Shown here: in pieces, positions 1 through 11,640 of the stretch
Layout: every line of letters begins with the position of its first letter
How positions within the stretch are numbered: the first letter of the stretch is position 1
Source of the DNA: Symsagittifera roscoffensis
Taxonomy: Eukaryota > Xenacoelomorpha > Acoela > Convolutidae
Length of the DNA stretch: 64,000 bases
Assembly: GCF_963678635.1 (NCBI RefSeq)
Contig: NC_087069.1
Span: 37,573,329 to 37,637,328 of the forward strand
Direction: 5' to 3'
The notes under the pieces: generated by a model
Database searches by the model: none
The model's input: the letters and a program-made list of their open reading frames with translations, nothing else
Told to the model about the DNA's origin: nothing
Program-made: the position numbers and the translations under genes

Positions 1-3000
1 ACACCTAGGTTTCAAAATTAAATTAGTTGCTCACCTTCCATACCAAACAAAGTCTTCATTCTTGAACAGAAATTTGAAATAGATAATCTAACCTAATTTT
101 TTGTGTTTTTTGTAAATAAACTGTTTATATTTCTCATCTAACATTAGGCATAAAAATTCCTGGAATAATAACCTTAAATCAGTTCATCACTCAACCGATG
201 CCAGATAAACATTGATTGTACATGCTTTGAGTATACATAATAGTCGCAACAATAGAATGTCAGTTCATATTTGTTAGAGTGTTTATTACTTTGCATTAGA
301 TTGCTGCAACTATCAAAACTCCTGAGGTCATCTGGCTTAGCGGTTAAATCTGTTGTCTGAAAACCAGAAGATCGGGGAGATTTTCTGGCTATAAGTTGTT
401 TAATTTTAGCTAATTTGGTACAGAAATTAGATTTTGAGAAAAATGATCAATAACTGGGATCAGAAAAAAGAATTGCACGAAAAATCGTGCTTTTATTAAA
501 CACTTCAGAAATGATTTCTGTACGGAAGTTATTTAGGTTCAATAGTGAATTGATTGTCGCCAGAAATAAAGACGTTGTTCAACACCTGCTGTGAACTTTT
601 TCTACCTAGTATTGTATGACTGATTTGACTACTTGCAAAATTGGGGGTCAACGTGCAAAATTTTTTGTGCTGCTAAAGCGTGAGCGGCAAATTAAATTAT
701 TACAAACTCAACTGAAGCAAACAAACGGCTCTTATTGATGCGTTCTCAGCGCGCAACTATTTTTGTTTTGTTTCTTAAATATCTTGTGGCGGATACATTT
801 GCTCTTTTTTTTCAAATATTGTAGAAACGTTTTTGAAAAAATGGTATAGCTTCTGATTAATCTCCGATGCAGTTACGATGATGAGGGTTTTGCCCAGGTA
901 CGAGATATGTTGTTGTAGTATCATTTTGCAAAAGCGAATAAAATTATTTTGCTGATCTTTTTGGGTTTTAGGTTGAAAATTAAGATGGGAATTATCTCTA
1001 TGTCATGTAATGTTTATTTTGTTTCGACTGCTTCAGCAAAGTTCTTTTATAAGAGATACCTCCATATTTTTATAAAGTTGCCCCAGTTATATATCAAAAT
1101 GGAAGGTATTTGAGGTGACAATGTGCTATCTTGAAATGGACTTGAAAAAAGTCGTGTGAAAAACTTAGAAAATTTTTCATGAGCTCCTAGAGTTCTTTTT
1201 TCAAATCAATGGTCGAGCAATTGTTGCTGCAATATATGTGATGCTTGGCTTTGAACTTGTTTTTGGTTATCTTTTAAAAAGTTTTCGTTGTAGGTGCTTG
1301 ATCGAAATTTTTTCTACGTGAATTATGGAGATCGTAATAAAAGCGCGGATTTGCTGAATACAATGCTTAGTAAGAAACGAAGCTGTAATTTTTACTAGAA
1401 TAAGAGTTTTCTAAATCTTTCTTGATCTTTTCCAGGATGTCAAAAGCTGTTTAAAATATTTTGATGACTAAAACAATTTTAAGCTTTCGAAAATTGAAGA
1501 TTGAAAATATGTAGCCAGTAACATTGAAAAAACTGCTCGTATAGTGTCAAATCCTTGGACTTTTTCATTGCCTGGCTTAAAAAAACTGGATGAGTTTTTC
1601 AAAACAAAATGAAAAATATTCAACGTTTCTTTGAAATAATTGTTTTTGAAAACCATTCCCCGGGTATTCTTTAAAAGTACAAATCATAATTTTTGAAGAA
1701 GAAAATATATGAACCAAAAAGCATGCCAGGTTCTATATCAGTTTGAAGCATTTTTTGAGCCTGGTGATTTCTCAGTTACTTGTTCTTAGCTCACAATTTG
1801 TCGCGTTTTATAACATCCAAAGTTGATCCAGCTGCAAGTCTTTAGGCTAACAGAAAATTAAAAAATTTAATTAGAGGTCACATATCGTTTTCGGCTTGAG
1901 CTTAAGACAGCAATGATTTTTGGATGATATAAAACAAAATCAAGTCCATTTTTTCCCCAGACAAAAACCAGCTTAACTGAAAATATCTTGTTTTTTTCCT
2001 ATAATCTCTGAAAAACAACTATCAATAGATTCTTTTGAATTCAACGGCATAAATGTGGACGAGGCCAAAGCATACCAAAATAGCTTAAAATAATTTTAGA
2101 AGTATATTTTGCAGCCAATGACGCAGAAAAAGATGATTGTAGAAGACATGCATGGCTTAGGATAGGGAAAAGACTATCCGGTCTTTCAGCTACGTATTAT
2201 GATAGAGTATAGGATAGTGAGTTTCAAGAAATTTTGTCACCCGATACCATTTTAAGGGTAACGGGAAGCCTTTGGGAACATTTCAATTTTTTAGTTTCAT
2301 CAAAAACTTGTCTGTATTGGACATTGGTTCATATTCGTAACCTTTATGATTTCTGTTGTTGAATCTTCCACTACTAGCTTTGAATTTGCCGTTTCTTCTA
2401 TCACAGCAGTATACGTCTTGCTGCCTAGACAAAACGTTTGAGCACAGCAAAGTTTTCTTTAATTTTTCGGGGTTCTCGTTTTTTGAGTGTTTTTGACCAG
2501 CGCATCATAAAGTTTTTCTCCTCAAGCAAATAACGATGTTAGGTCTCTGTCGTTAATAGTCGACACAAAAAAGCCCCACCCATCTCCCTCTGCTCGAACT
2601 TGTTTTCGTCGCAATACTGATGAAAAAATTGAAATCAACTCTGTCATTTTGAGTTTGTTGTTTTGGAGAACAAAAACTTTACATTGATTGAACTTATGTG
2701 TTCAATTATTGGTATAAACAGTTTTTCTTCGTATATACTTTTTTTTCACAGATTTGAATTGCTTTAAAATCTTCCGAAATACCTATGACTTAAAACTACC
2801 TTGTCCGTCTTCTCATCGTCAAAGTATTTAATTTTTGTGTGTTTGGATCTGTCCATGAACTGTTACCCAAAAGTTTCACAAACTCAGCAACAACCCTAGA
2901 AAAAGTATTCGCGTGTCCTGCTCGTCGAGCATCGAAAAAAGATTGATCAAAATTGTTGAAGCATTTCTTAGGGATGTAATGAACAGAGCGATAACATTTT

Positions 3001-4850
3001 GATCACAGAAGCCTAATTCGACTATGCTTTTAGCTTTGAAGTAACGAGGATTCCAAAACAGCCAATTTGGTCAGCTTATAAAATTCGTTTTAATCACGAT
3101 AAATAACAAAAGTTGCGTCCAATAGTCCCAGTTTTTATCATAGATCATTATACTTGAGTTGATATGGTTTTGCCTATTTTTCATTTGGATATGAAAAAGG
3201 CATTATAGACATGAATAGGAATTAATCCTGTAAACTTTTCAAGAAGAGAGAAACATCTAGTTTTGTATAGTCAAGGGATTGAGTTTGCCAATTTCTGATT
3301 TCAATAATCAATTGAACGAACTTATTCTTATGTTTTAGTTGTTTTCTCTGCAATTATATTAAGATATAGTTTGAAAAATTGACACATGCGAGAAAAATTT
3401 ATGTGAAAAGAGCTTACAGAATCGAAATTTGAAAAATTTTGTTTTGAAGTTCTCACTAGATTTAGTTGCAGAGGTGGTTTTAATCTATAGCCTAATTTCA
3501 GATAAAACTGATGAGCTTGATTTATTTATCTAGTCGCTGAAAATTAAACGACCCAAAAAAAGTTAGTTGAAAAAGTTAATTGGTCCAGTGCCAAAAACGG
3601 AAGAAGTGTGTGAGTAATTATGGACTGATGATTGAAATAGGCCAATAAAAGAGCTCTTGCATGAAACGTTTTGAGAAATTGACTGCTTCGATTCATGGGA
3701 TTTCGCATAAGCAAAAGTGATCTCTAAATGTTGTCCGTTGTCTATTTTCTTAAGCGCATAAACTTTTTAAAATTATGGATCTTCAGAGCAGATACGATCA
3801 TTTTCCATTTTCTGACGCAGGACAAAGCACCACTTTCAATTTTCTGCCTATGAATTTGATTTTTTCTCGAAAGAAAGATTCAGCCAATGTCATCAGTTTA
3901 CCAAAGAAAAAATATATAAGCAGTAAACTCGAATCTTTGTTTTGTTCGCGACGATATTTCCACCGCAAGATCATTTAATGTAATGATGTAGTTTTTCACA
4001 ACTTTGATCCGGCCCTCTTCTGTAAATCAATTATTTTTAGCATGTTTCAAAATTTCAAGTTTATGCCATATTGAATAATTGCAGAGAAAACGACAAACAA
4101 GAAGAAAACTTGTTCATTTTGTCGTTGAAATCAAAAAGTTGCGATCTTTTTGTCCCATCAATATACGTTACAATGTAAGTGAAGAGTTACAAAAGCGGAA
4201 TACATGTGGTGTCGCCCCTGATTAAAAGCAAGCCTGTATTTTTTTGGAAATGTTTAGAAACTCAAAGGAAATGTAAAACGCTTTAAATTAATTCTTAAGG
4301 ATTGAATAAGACCACTCCGAACCCTTGAAAAACAGATAAATTTTAACGCACGTTTCAAAAAGTTTTTAGCTCTGAAAACAGAACGTCATTAAAAATCTCG
4401 TAGTTTTAAATTTTGTATCCAGTAATGCAATATGTGGATCAATCAGCTTGTTTTAATTCGAGATCGAAGGAATTTGAGCTTGTAAATGTCGTTGTCATCA
4501 TTTAAAAAGTTATTATGATTTAAATGCCCAAATTAACAAGATTCAAAACTACCATACTATTAAGAATAGAAAAAAAATAGTTTTTCTTTTCCAATTCCCC
4601 ACTTTAAAATAGAAAATGCCAAATTTTGCCTCAACTAAAATTAAAGAAGCCCAATTTGAGTGTTAAACTAAAACTGGAAATTTCTTGTGTATTTAAAATC
4701 CACATTGGCAAAATTCAAACTCAGAAAACGTTTTGTTGGAAACTATCCGTTGGCAAATTATCTTTTCAATTTTTTCATCAAAAACACCAGATATCATAAA
4801 TTGTAATCAAAGTTTCTAAATGATTCTTAATTAGATCTATCTCAAAACTT
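1..4850. other. AT-rich region with no recognisable gene
   Basis: Both strands hold only short, low-complexity reading frames with no recognisable domain, no coherent splice structure and no family resemblance. The longest, near 3775-3978, begins at an ATG but has ordinary intergenic composition. I see no tRNA, LTR or clear tandem repeat. It could include introns of the minus-strand gene whose first exon ends at 4853, because that gene must continue towards lower coordinates. Confidence 0.5.
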
Positions 4851-4852
4851 AC

Positions 4853-5375
4853 CTCCGAAAAGAGCTTTGGTGCATATGGCCTTACGAGTCTTCGATACCA
4901 AGAACTTGGCATCATCTCCACAAGGTGACTCATATTGGTGGGTCCAATTTGACCATCCGAGTCCCGATTTTGCAGCAACCACTTTTTTTTCGATTTCGCA
5001 GATACTGAAGTCATTCTGAGAGTAAGCCTGAATGTTTCCGATGAAGCATGGAACCTCAAAGTCAGCAGATATGACCCAAAGGGTCAAAAGGTTATCAGAC
5101 GTAGTTCGAATTATAGCGCTTTCGTTAACTTCAGTTCTGGGGTCAGATGAAAATAAAACACACCACTTTGCTGCATGGGCAAAACTTCGACACGGTTTAA
5201 CCCGCATACATTGTTTCAGGCAAATTTTTAGGTCAATTCCAGAAATATCCATAATGGCAAAGTGCCAAGACGGCAGCACACCCGGGAGTTTATGAAAATG
5301 GCCGAACCGATTAATTGTCAAAAAATTCAAACGCTTTAGAAGTATCAAAATGATTGAAAACAAAAGTTTCCTCAT
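4853..5375 (-). CDS. First coding exon of a secreted PAN/apple-like cysteine-rich protein (partial)
   Basis: The minus-strand frame from the ATG at 5375 encodes about 174 residues. A basic then hydrophobic N-terminus (MRKLLFSIILILL) looks like a signal peptide. Residues about 40-75 carry a cysteine pattern (CLKQC, then KPC, then WCVLF) that resembles PAN/apple domains, which bind proteins or sugars outside the cell. A later WSNW followed by CG recalls a thrombospondin type-1 start. The exon ends in GGAG followed by GTAAGTTTTG (intron from 4852 downward), a strong 5' splice donor, so more exons should lie below 4850, but I could not identify them. The frame is open about 12 codons upstream of the chosen ATG. 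I favour this ATG because it gives the signal peptide directly. PAN is suggested by cysteine spacing only. Confidence 0.5.
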
Positions 5376-5545
5376 AATTTTAGGTTTTTTTTTGCTCTCA
5401 AACTCCCTCAATTATTATTGGCCATGCATTCACGAAAATTGTTACGAGTTAAATTTTGAGACGAAGTAGACAGCGGTTTGTCAAGAGACAAGTATTATTA
5501 TTTTTTTGCGGATATGCTTACCAGTGCCAAAACAATTTCCAGCTG

Positions 5546-5745
5546 NNNNNNNNNNNNNNNNNNNNNNNNNNNNNNNNNNNNNNNNNNNNNNNNNNNNNNN
5601 NNNNNNNNNNNNNNNNNNNNNNNNNNNNNNNNNNNNNNNNNNNNNNNNNNNNNNNNNNNNNNNNNNNNNNNNNNNNNNNNNNNNNNNNNNNNNNNNNNNN
5701 NNNNNNNNNNNNNNNNNNNNNNNNNNNNNNNNNNNNNNNNNNNNN
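5546..5745. other. Assembly gap of 200 N
   Basis: Exactly 200 N, a conventional scaffold gap size. It borders a minisatellite, so the real array is probably longer or collapsed. Confidence 0.99.
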
Positions 5746-6600
5746 AAATCGACTGTGCTAAACTTATACTTTGACTGTGCTCGACCTATAACTTGACTTT
5801 CTCGATCACAATTGGGTATGTTTCGACTATGCTCGGCATATGTTTCGGCTTTCTCGAACCAATTTTAGTATGTTTTGACTAAAATTGACGTATGTTCTGA
5901 CATTCTTGATCAAAATTGGGTATGTTTCGACTGTGCTCAACCTTATGTTTTGACTCTGTTCGACCTATAATTTGTCGCTCTCGGCAAAATTGGGCATGTT
6001 TTGTTTGTGCTCGACCTATGTTTTGACTATGTTAGACATTATTTCGATTTTCTCGATCAAAACTGGGTATGTTTCGACTAAGCCCGATATTTGTTTCGAT
6101 TTTCTTGATCAAAATTGGGCATAATTCGACTGTGCTCAACCTGTGTTTTGACTGTGCTCGACCTATGTTTCGACTTTCTCGATCCAAATTGGGTATGTGA
6201 AGACTCTGCTCGACGTATGTTTCGACGTTCTCGACCAAAAATAGGCACATGTTGACCGTACTCAACCTATGTTTCGACTATACTCGACTTAAGTTTCGAC
6301 TTTCTCGACAAAAATTGGGCATCCTGTGACGGTGCTCAGCCTATGTTTCGTTTGTGATCGACATATGTTTCGACTTTTTTGACCAAACAAGGCCTATTTT
6401 GACTGTGCTTGACATATGCTTAGATTTTCTTGACCTATGTTTTGACGTTCTCGGCCAAAATCGTAAATGTATGAACTTTCTTGACCGAAATCAGTTATGT
6501 CTCGAATTTGTGCTCGACCTAAATTTGCTTCTTGACCGCGAAAGTTTTGTCGCGAAAAAGCACTTGATTGACTTTTAAAATCAAAATTAAGGTCGAGCAT
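5746..6600. repeat. Degenerate minisatellite, units of about 20-25 bp
   Basis: Variants of TATGTTTCGACTGTGCTCGA and TTTCTCGATCAAAATTGGG alternate throughout. Words such as TTTCGACT, TGCTCGACC and TTGGGTATG recur many times with substitutions. Short frames here are by-products of the repeat. The array runs out just before the LTR at 6607 and abuts the assembly gap. Confidence 0.8.
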
Positions 6601-6606
6601 CAAGAA

Positions 6607-6809
6607 TGTCAATCCTTTCAGTTGTTACTTATAATTTTTTAAATGTTCGTGAGAGTTTCTCATGTCACTACCTGGTGTGAGCAGGTAACCGCCTGTGAAT
6701 CAATCTAGATCTGTCTGAATGTTGACCTCTGATTCAGGTCCTGAATTATACATTATTTAAACAAATTGAACTAACTCTTAACACCGTCAAGTTTTATCAA
6801 CCCTTGTTA
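6607..6809 (+). repeat. 5' LTR of the decayed element
   Basis: Begins TGTCAATCCTTTCAGTTG and ends just before the primer site. The partner at 10140 shares the same landmarks in order (TTTCAGTTG, GAGAGTTTCT, GGTCTGTCTG-like, ATGTTGACCTCT). Confidence 0.75.
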
Positions 6810-6827
6810 TGGCGCAGTCAGCGGATG
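6810..6827 (+). promoter_or_regulatory. Primer binding site, serine-tRNA type
   Basis: TGGCGCAGTCAGCGGATG follows the 5' LTR directly. TGG is complementary to the tRNA CCA end and GCGCAGTC to a serine-tRNA acceptor end; this type is known from gypsy-group elements. Confidence 0.65.
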
Positions 6828-7640
6828 GAGGGGGAAAATTATATGGGAATTGTTGCATTCTCGCCTCCGAATCAGGTGGAGCTTCAACTACTCTGGGAAC
6901 ATTGGAAACAACGATTCCACTGGGCGATGGTGGCGAATCATGGAATAGTTTCATCGGACTACTACTTCGATGCCACCTTAACAGCAACGCAGATCACTGC
7001 ACTGGGGAATGTTGGAGGAAAAACAAGAGAAGAGAGGAAAAGAACACTCATTTCCATTTTGTCTCTGTGCCTTGGACACGAGGGACAACGCGCACTGACA
7101 ATCAACAACCATACCTCGATATGGAACGTTTTGTTACCCGCGATTTCTCGGCACTTGCGCAACAATCTTCAACAAGAAGCAAAGCGAGACGTATGAGATG
7201 TATCGAATGGTATCTCGAAAGCAAGAGGAAGGGGAAGTCGATAATTATGCTAAAACATATAAAGGGAGTGAGCCAGAATCTACAGGAAGCTGATTTACGG
7301 CCCCCGAGGGTTGATGTCAAGATTGAACCGATAACCAAGTTTTGATAATCAAGGTTGAACCACTAAGCAACATTCGCGGCACAAGGGGACGCGATCAGAA
7401 TCGTGGGGGAGTTCGAGCGCCGGACCGGAAATGCTACAAATGTGAACAGGCAAACTTCACCCCCTAAAAACCGACAACCACGCCCAGCAATATCGGTTAC
7501 AAGCAACTTCTGCGAGAAGGTGGGTCATTACGAGGGAACATGCAAGGGAAAAAAAATTTCGCCTGGGGAACAGTCAGTAGGGCTCATCCAAGGAATAAAT
7601 TGTTTGAAGGGGAGAATACCCCTCGGATAAATCAACTCAC
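6810..7640 (+). pseudogene. gag remnant
   Basis: Two overlapping frames (6804-7196 and 6809-7345) each read as Gag-like sequence for part of the way, which indicates at least one frameshift. Features include a tryptophan-rich N-terminal segment (LLWEHWKQRFHW), a helical stretch around REERKRTLISILSL, and then, near 7430-7560, cysteines of a degraded CCHC zinc knuckle (CYKC; later GHYEGTC). Several stops follow. In the intact family this protein would form the particle core. It cannot be expressed as it stands. Confidence 0.55.
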
Positions 7641-9950
7641 AAAACGCCACTTCCGTAGGATTCGTAAAAAGAGAGCATCGCTGGTCATCGGAAAACTACG
7701 ATGATTATATGAAAATGGCAATTCGACCTAAGAGGAAATTACTTTTGAAGGGAAGATTGCCGGGCCAAAGTTAAAGATCAGCATTAATGGACATCCGATA
7801 TTGATATTTACAATGGATGACTCAAAAAGACCCTGGCAAGAACCGGAACCGAGCTGAAGCAGAAGAACACCGAGGACGACAAATTTCGAGACTACAGCAT
7901 CAAACGGATTTACTTTCTGGTGAAAGGGGATGTCGAGCTGGCATCAAATGGATAGAAGATCAGAGCAGAAGTCAGATTCATCGAAGGAAACAGGCTATCG
8001 ATCGTGGGACGTGACTTCATGGTGAAACTGAGCCTGCAATTCATGCAGTTAAGTCCAGGGGGAGCAGTCATGAACATCCAAGTGGCACAAGACACCGGCG
8101 GTAATGAGCAAACAGGAGAACCAGAGGATCAGGACATGGACTTTTGTCAACAATTTTAAGCCATTCTTAAAACATTTCACAAGAACAGGTAAATTTAGAT
8201 TTAGAAGGTACAGGTGAAATTTTTCGAAAATCTCCAACCATTACCACAAAAAGGTTGAAGAATGCCAGTGACACTCAAAGACAAAGTGGATAAAAAAATC
8301 GACAAACTGCTGGTCCAAGGCCACACAGAAAAAATTCAGGAATGTTTGAATCAATTTTTTGTGAAGAAACAAGCGTGCATTGAAACTTCTCACTAGTGGT
8401 CGGGGGGTCGACTGGTACGTACAGGTTCCGGACGAAATTTTACGGGTCAAAGTCAATGCTGGCTGAATTGCAGAGAGTGATGGACTCAATATTGAACGAG
8501 TTTTGGCAATTGAACTGTCAATATGTTGAAAAAAACCTAAGAAACCAAAGTCGAGCACATATCCTTGGTTGATAAAATTCTTCGGAAATTGAACCGCTAG
8601 AATATATGATTAAAACACTCAAAGTGTGAATTCGCAAAGCGAGGTTGCGGAGAGTTCGGACACCGAATCACAAAATCGGGGGTACAACCCCTCAGACTGA
8701 AGACGGCGCCAATCTACGCACTGGCGGCCTCAAAAAACGAGACCCAATTAAAATTGTTTTTGACTTCATATCACAGCCTCCATAAATACCTTACAGCAAT
8801 TGCAGAAAAAGTATGTTTTAGTTGTGACGGATCTTTTTCAAGGTGGCTATCGGCATTGGTTACTACAACCAACACAACGGATAAAGTTTTAAAATATCTA
8901 ATAAAGTACAGCTATCAATTCGAGTTCTTCAAAAAATCCATGTAGACCAAGGATCATTTTTCACGTTCAACAAGTTTAAAAGCTTCTTTAATAGCGAAGG
9001 AAGTGAGCTAATCTACTCGCCGTTAAACGATCACCGGTGCACGGGGTCGGTGGAGAGAACAATCGTCAGTCTCAAAAACTTTGTGTTCACCCAATGTGAC
9101 CGTAAACGAACATAAATCATTTAAATTACTGGTCGACAAAGTGTTAGGCACGTTAGGTTTCTTGACAAATGTGAAAACTAGGCTAATTTTTTTGAGACAC
9201 CGTTGTACGTTTTCTGTTTTACGTTTTACCCTTTTACCGTAAACTTATCAAAAAACCAGGTTTAAAAATCTAGATTGGAAGAGCGTTCTAAAACTAAAAT
9301 GTTTGTGTTCAGACGAAAACGACTCAGAGCTGAATGCGATCGCCAACCAGCAATACTTAAACTGGGAGAAATGGTCAGACCTGATCTACGCTCGAACACT
9401 GAGGAAGTCACCGCTTAAGCTGAATAGCGATCAGCAGATCGACACAGACCAGGGAGGAGAGACCGCAGGATAAACTGCACTACCAAGTGGATAAGGATGC
9501 CGCCGAGATCTACCAGCAGTTTGCTAGCAAAATACTAAACCGAGACAGGTTATTAAAATCTGATACAGTATCTGGATCTAAACATGCCCTCAAACTGAAA
9601 AAGGGGTCTGTGCTTAGAAAAGTGCCGTTGCAAAGAAGCTAAAAACAACTGTCCCAAAGAAACAAAAACCGGCGACCGTGGCTGAGATGCTAGCGGGCGC
9701 AAGGCGAGAAACTCCAAGAAGCCCTAAGTCAAAGCGCCCTAAAACTACGCAGACACAAAAACCAAGAGTAATAATCGAATCATCAGACGACTCGGATAGT
9801 GAAGATAATCAGCCATTGGACACCATCCTATTGAGAATACCAGTCAAGTTTGCGGCGCGAGAAGAAGCTGTTGCAGCGGGCCAAAAGACGAGAGAGGTGA
9901 CGCAAACCTTTGGACAAAATGTGAGGGTTGATGATTGACTCCATTACCGA
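7641..9950 (+). pseudogene. pol remnant (protease end, RT start, integrase core, C-terminal tail)
   Basis: Near 7990-8060 a frame reads SIVGRDFMVKL, like the end of a retroelement aspartic protease (the usual GRDF motif). Near 8262-8400 there is an RT-like N-terminus (DKVDKKIDKLL, then GHTEKI). The catalytic RT and RNase H are missing. At 8800-9100 broken frames resemble an integrase core, ending in TGSVERT, which carries the last acidic catalytic residue in its usual setting. 9678-9938 is an open, charged tail (IIESSDDSDSED). Many stops and frame changes show it is dead. Confidence 0.6.
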
Positions 9951-10139
9951 ATTAAACCCAAAGCGTGGGGAGAAATAGAAGAACTCAAGGGAGGAGAAAA
10001 ACTGATTCCAAAACTTTCCAAATTTGTAACCCATGGAGAGGGATGTCCGTAAGCTTAAAACTAAAGCTGTTTCAGTGCTACTTACTAGATTAAATTTAAG
10101 TTTTACATCCGTAAAGAAATTTGAGGGCTACTTATTAGG

Positions 10140-10344
10140 ATGTCAATTTTTTCAGTTGTAACCTATAATTATTTATATTTATGAGAGTTTCTAATATCAC
10201 AACGAAGTGTAAACAGGTACCTCTCTGTCAATCAATTCAGGTCTGTCTGTATGTTGACCTCTTATTCAGTGTCTGAGTTATACGTAAAAGAAGCAAGTTG
10301 AATTAACTCTACACAACTCTACGTGCCGTTTTACCAACACATGT
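10140..10344 (+). repeat. 3' LTR of the decayed element
   Basis: Matches 6607-6809 along its length with scattered substitutions, from TGTCAATTTTTTCAG to CATGTTA. The divergence suggests an old insertion. Confidence 0.75.
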
Positions 10345-11640
10345 TAAAATCAAAATGGACTCATTCTAATCGGCTTACTTTTTGCCGGTATCTCATATGC
10401 TCTTTCTTCTGCCTTGGTAAGTACTTCCAACTAAATTTGTTTGTTCTCTCCTTTTTGTTTGATTTCAGTCTACTCGTGCACGGAGTTCTGTTATACTCTT
10501 GTTAGAAATCTGAAACTAAAAACATTTTTAGTCATTAATGAAGCCTTATCCTTTTTACTATGTTCGCACGGTTGAGCAGTTGAGATAAACCGCCCAAAGA
10601 CCGCTGAAAACGCTCATTATGAAGCAAAATTTTGAGCGCAATTGTCTAAAAAACCGTTCAAACCCCTCAAATCGATGGAGGTGAAAAATCTCGACTCGAG
10701 TCCTGATCAGAAAATGTGGCACTTCTCTCAAATTTATCTTCAAGAAAAGGGTGGGAGATTTTTAATTAATTGAATTTAGTTGAAATTTTGAATGCAGCAA
10801 ATCAGAAAGCAGCAAACATGAAATTCTCAATGCGCAAGCTCTGTCAATTAATAAGTCACTTTCAATCGAAAGTTTCACTTATGTCAGAAAGAAGAGAGAC
10901 GACACTTATGTCACTATCAGAGTTTTGCTTAACTGCGTCCTAGCGTTGTTTCGACTTCCGAAGAAAGAACAGGAAAAAATTTTGCCTTTCAAGTTTTTAC
11001 AAAGCAGAAAACCAAGAAAAGCAGCCTTATGGATTCAGTATGATAACCCGAGTACCAGGGTAAAGCTCTGATTTTTTGACTGCTTTCTAATGATGGCCTC
11101 TAGAAAATTTTGGTAAAACTTTTTGTGATAAATTATGAAGGTAAGGATAATCTGTTTCAAATTTGAAGTATTAAAAGTTAAGCCGTATAACGAACTAATA
11201 TGACTAACTAAAACCGATTTCAATTCCAGAAAACTGTGATAATATTCGTTGTTATGCTTTCAGAACCAAAAATGAATCTTCAAACTTTTGAACGAGTTTC
11301 TGGATTGATAGTATTTAGTCCTTATGATAATGCATAATTCCAGGATTACTCGTATTTTCAGGGTTTTACGCCCACTCAACATTTCTTTTTCAGAAGTTGA
11401 TCTGAATAAACAACCATTCCAAAAAATTCATTCATCACTTTCAACGAAAATTGAAACTAAAAAACTGCTCGCAAATATGGACAGAGTGCTGAATGTTCAG
11501 ATTGCATTTTAACAGTATCAACCGCTTGATAAAAAAGTTTGAAAATTTAGCTTTTGAAATGTTTGTTTTGTGTCCCACAACATCCAGATTACAATAGTTA
11601 GCTGTAAAAAATTGACGTGTATACCCGCATCCAGTTTCAA
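10345..11640. other. AT-rich sequence without a recognised feature
   Basis: Only short unconvincing frames, mostly low complexity. I see no splice-coherent gene, RNA gene or repeat boundary in it. Confidence 0.5.

Larger units (their letters stand above)
6607..10344 (+). mobile_element. Old, decayed Ty3/gypsy-type LTR retrotransposon
   Basis: Two direct repeats of about 205 bp (6607-6809 and 10140-10344) both begin TGTCAAT and end TGTTA, about three quarters identical by eye. The left one is followed at once by TGGCGCAGTC, the start of a primer site for serine tRNA as in several insect gypsy-group elements. The 3.3-kb interior keeps recognisable but broken pieces in retroelement order: gag, zinc-knuckle-like cysteines, the end of a protease, the start of RT and an integrase core. 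Most of RT and all of RNase H appear deleted. I found no convincing target duplication. Confidence 0.8.

Noticed and set aside
322-400. tRNA-like stretch (TGGCTTAGCGGTTAAAT, then CTGAAAACC with a GAA anticodon-like loop)
   Set aside because: The anticodon stem does not pair and there is no T-loop; at most a very old tRNA or SINE relic.
3775-3978. 67-codon ATG frame on the plus strand
   Set aside because: No domain, no splice context and ordinary intergenic composition.
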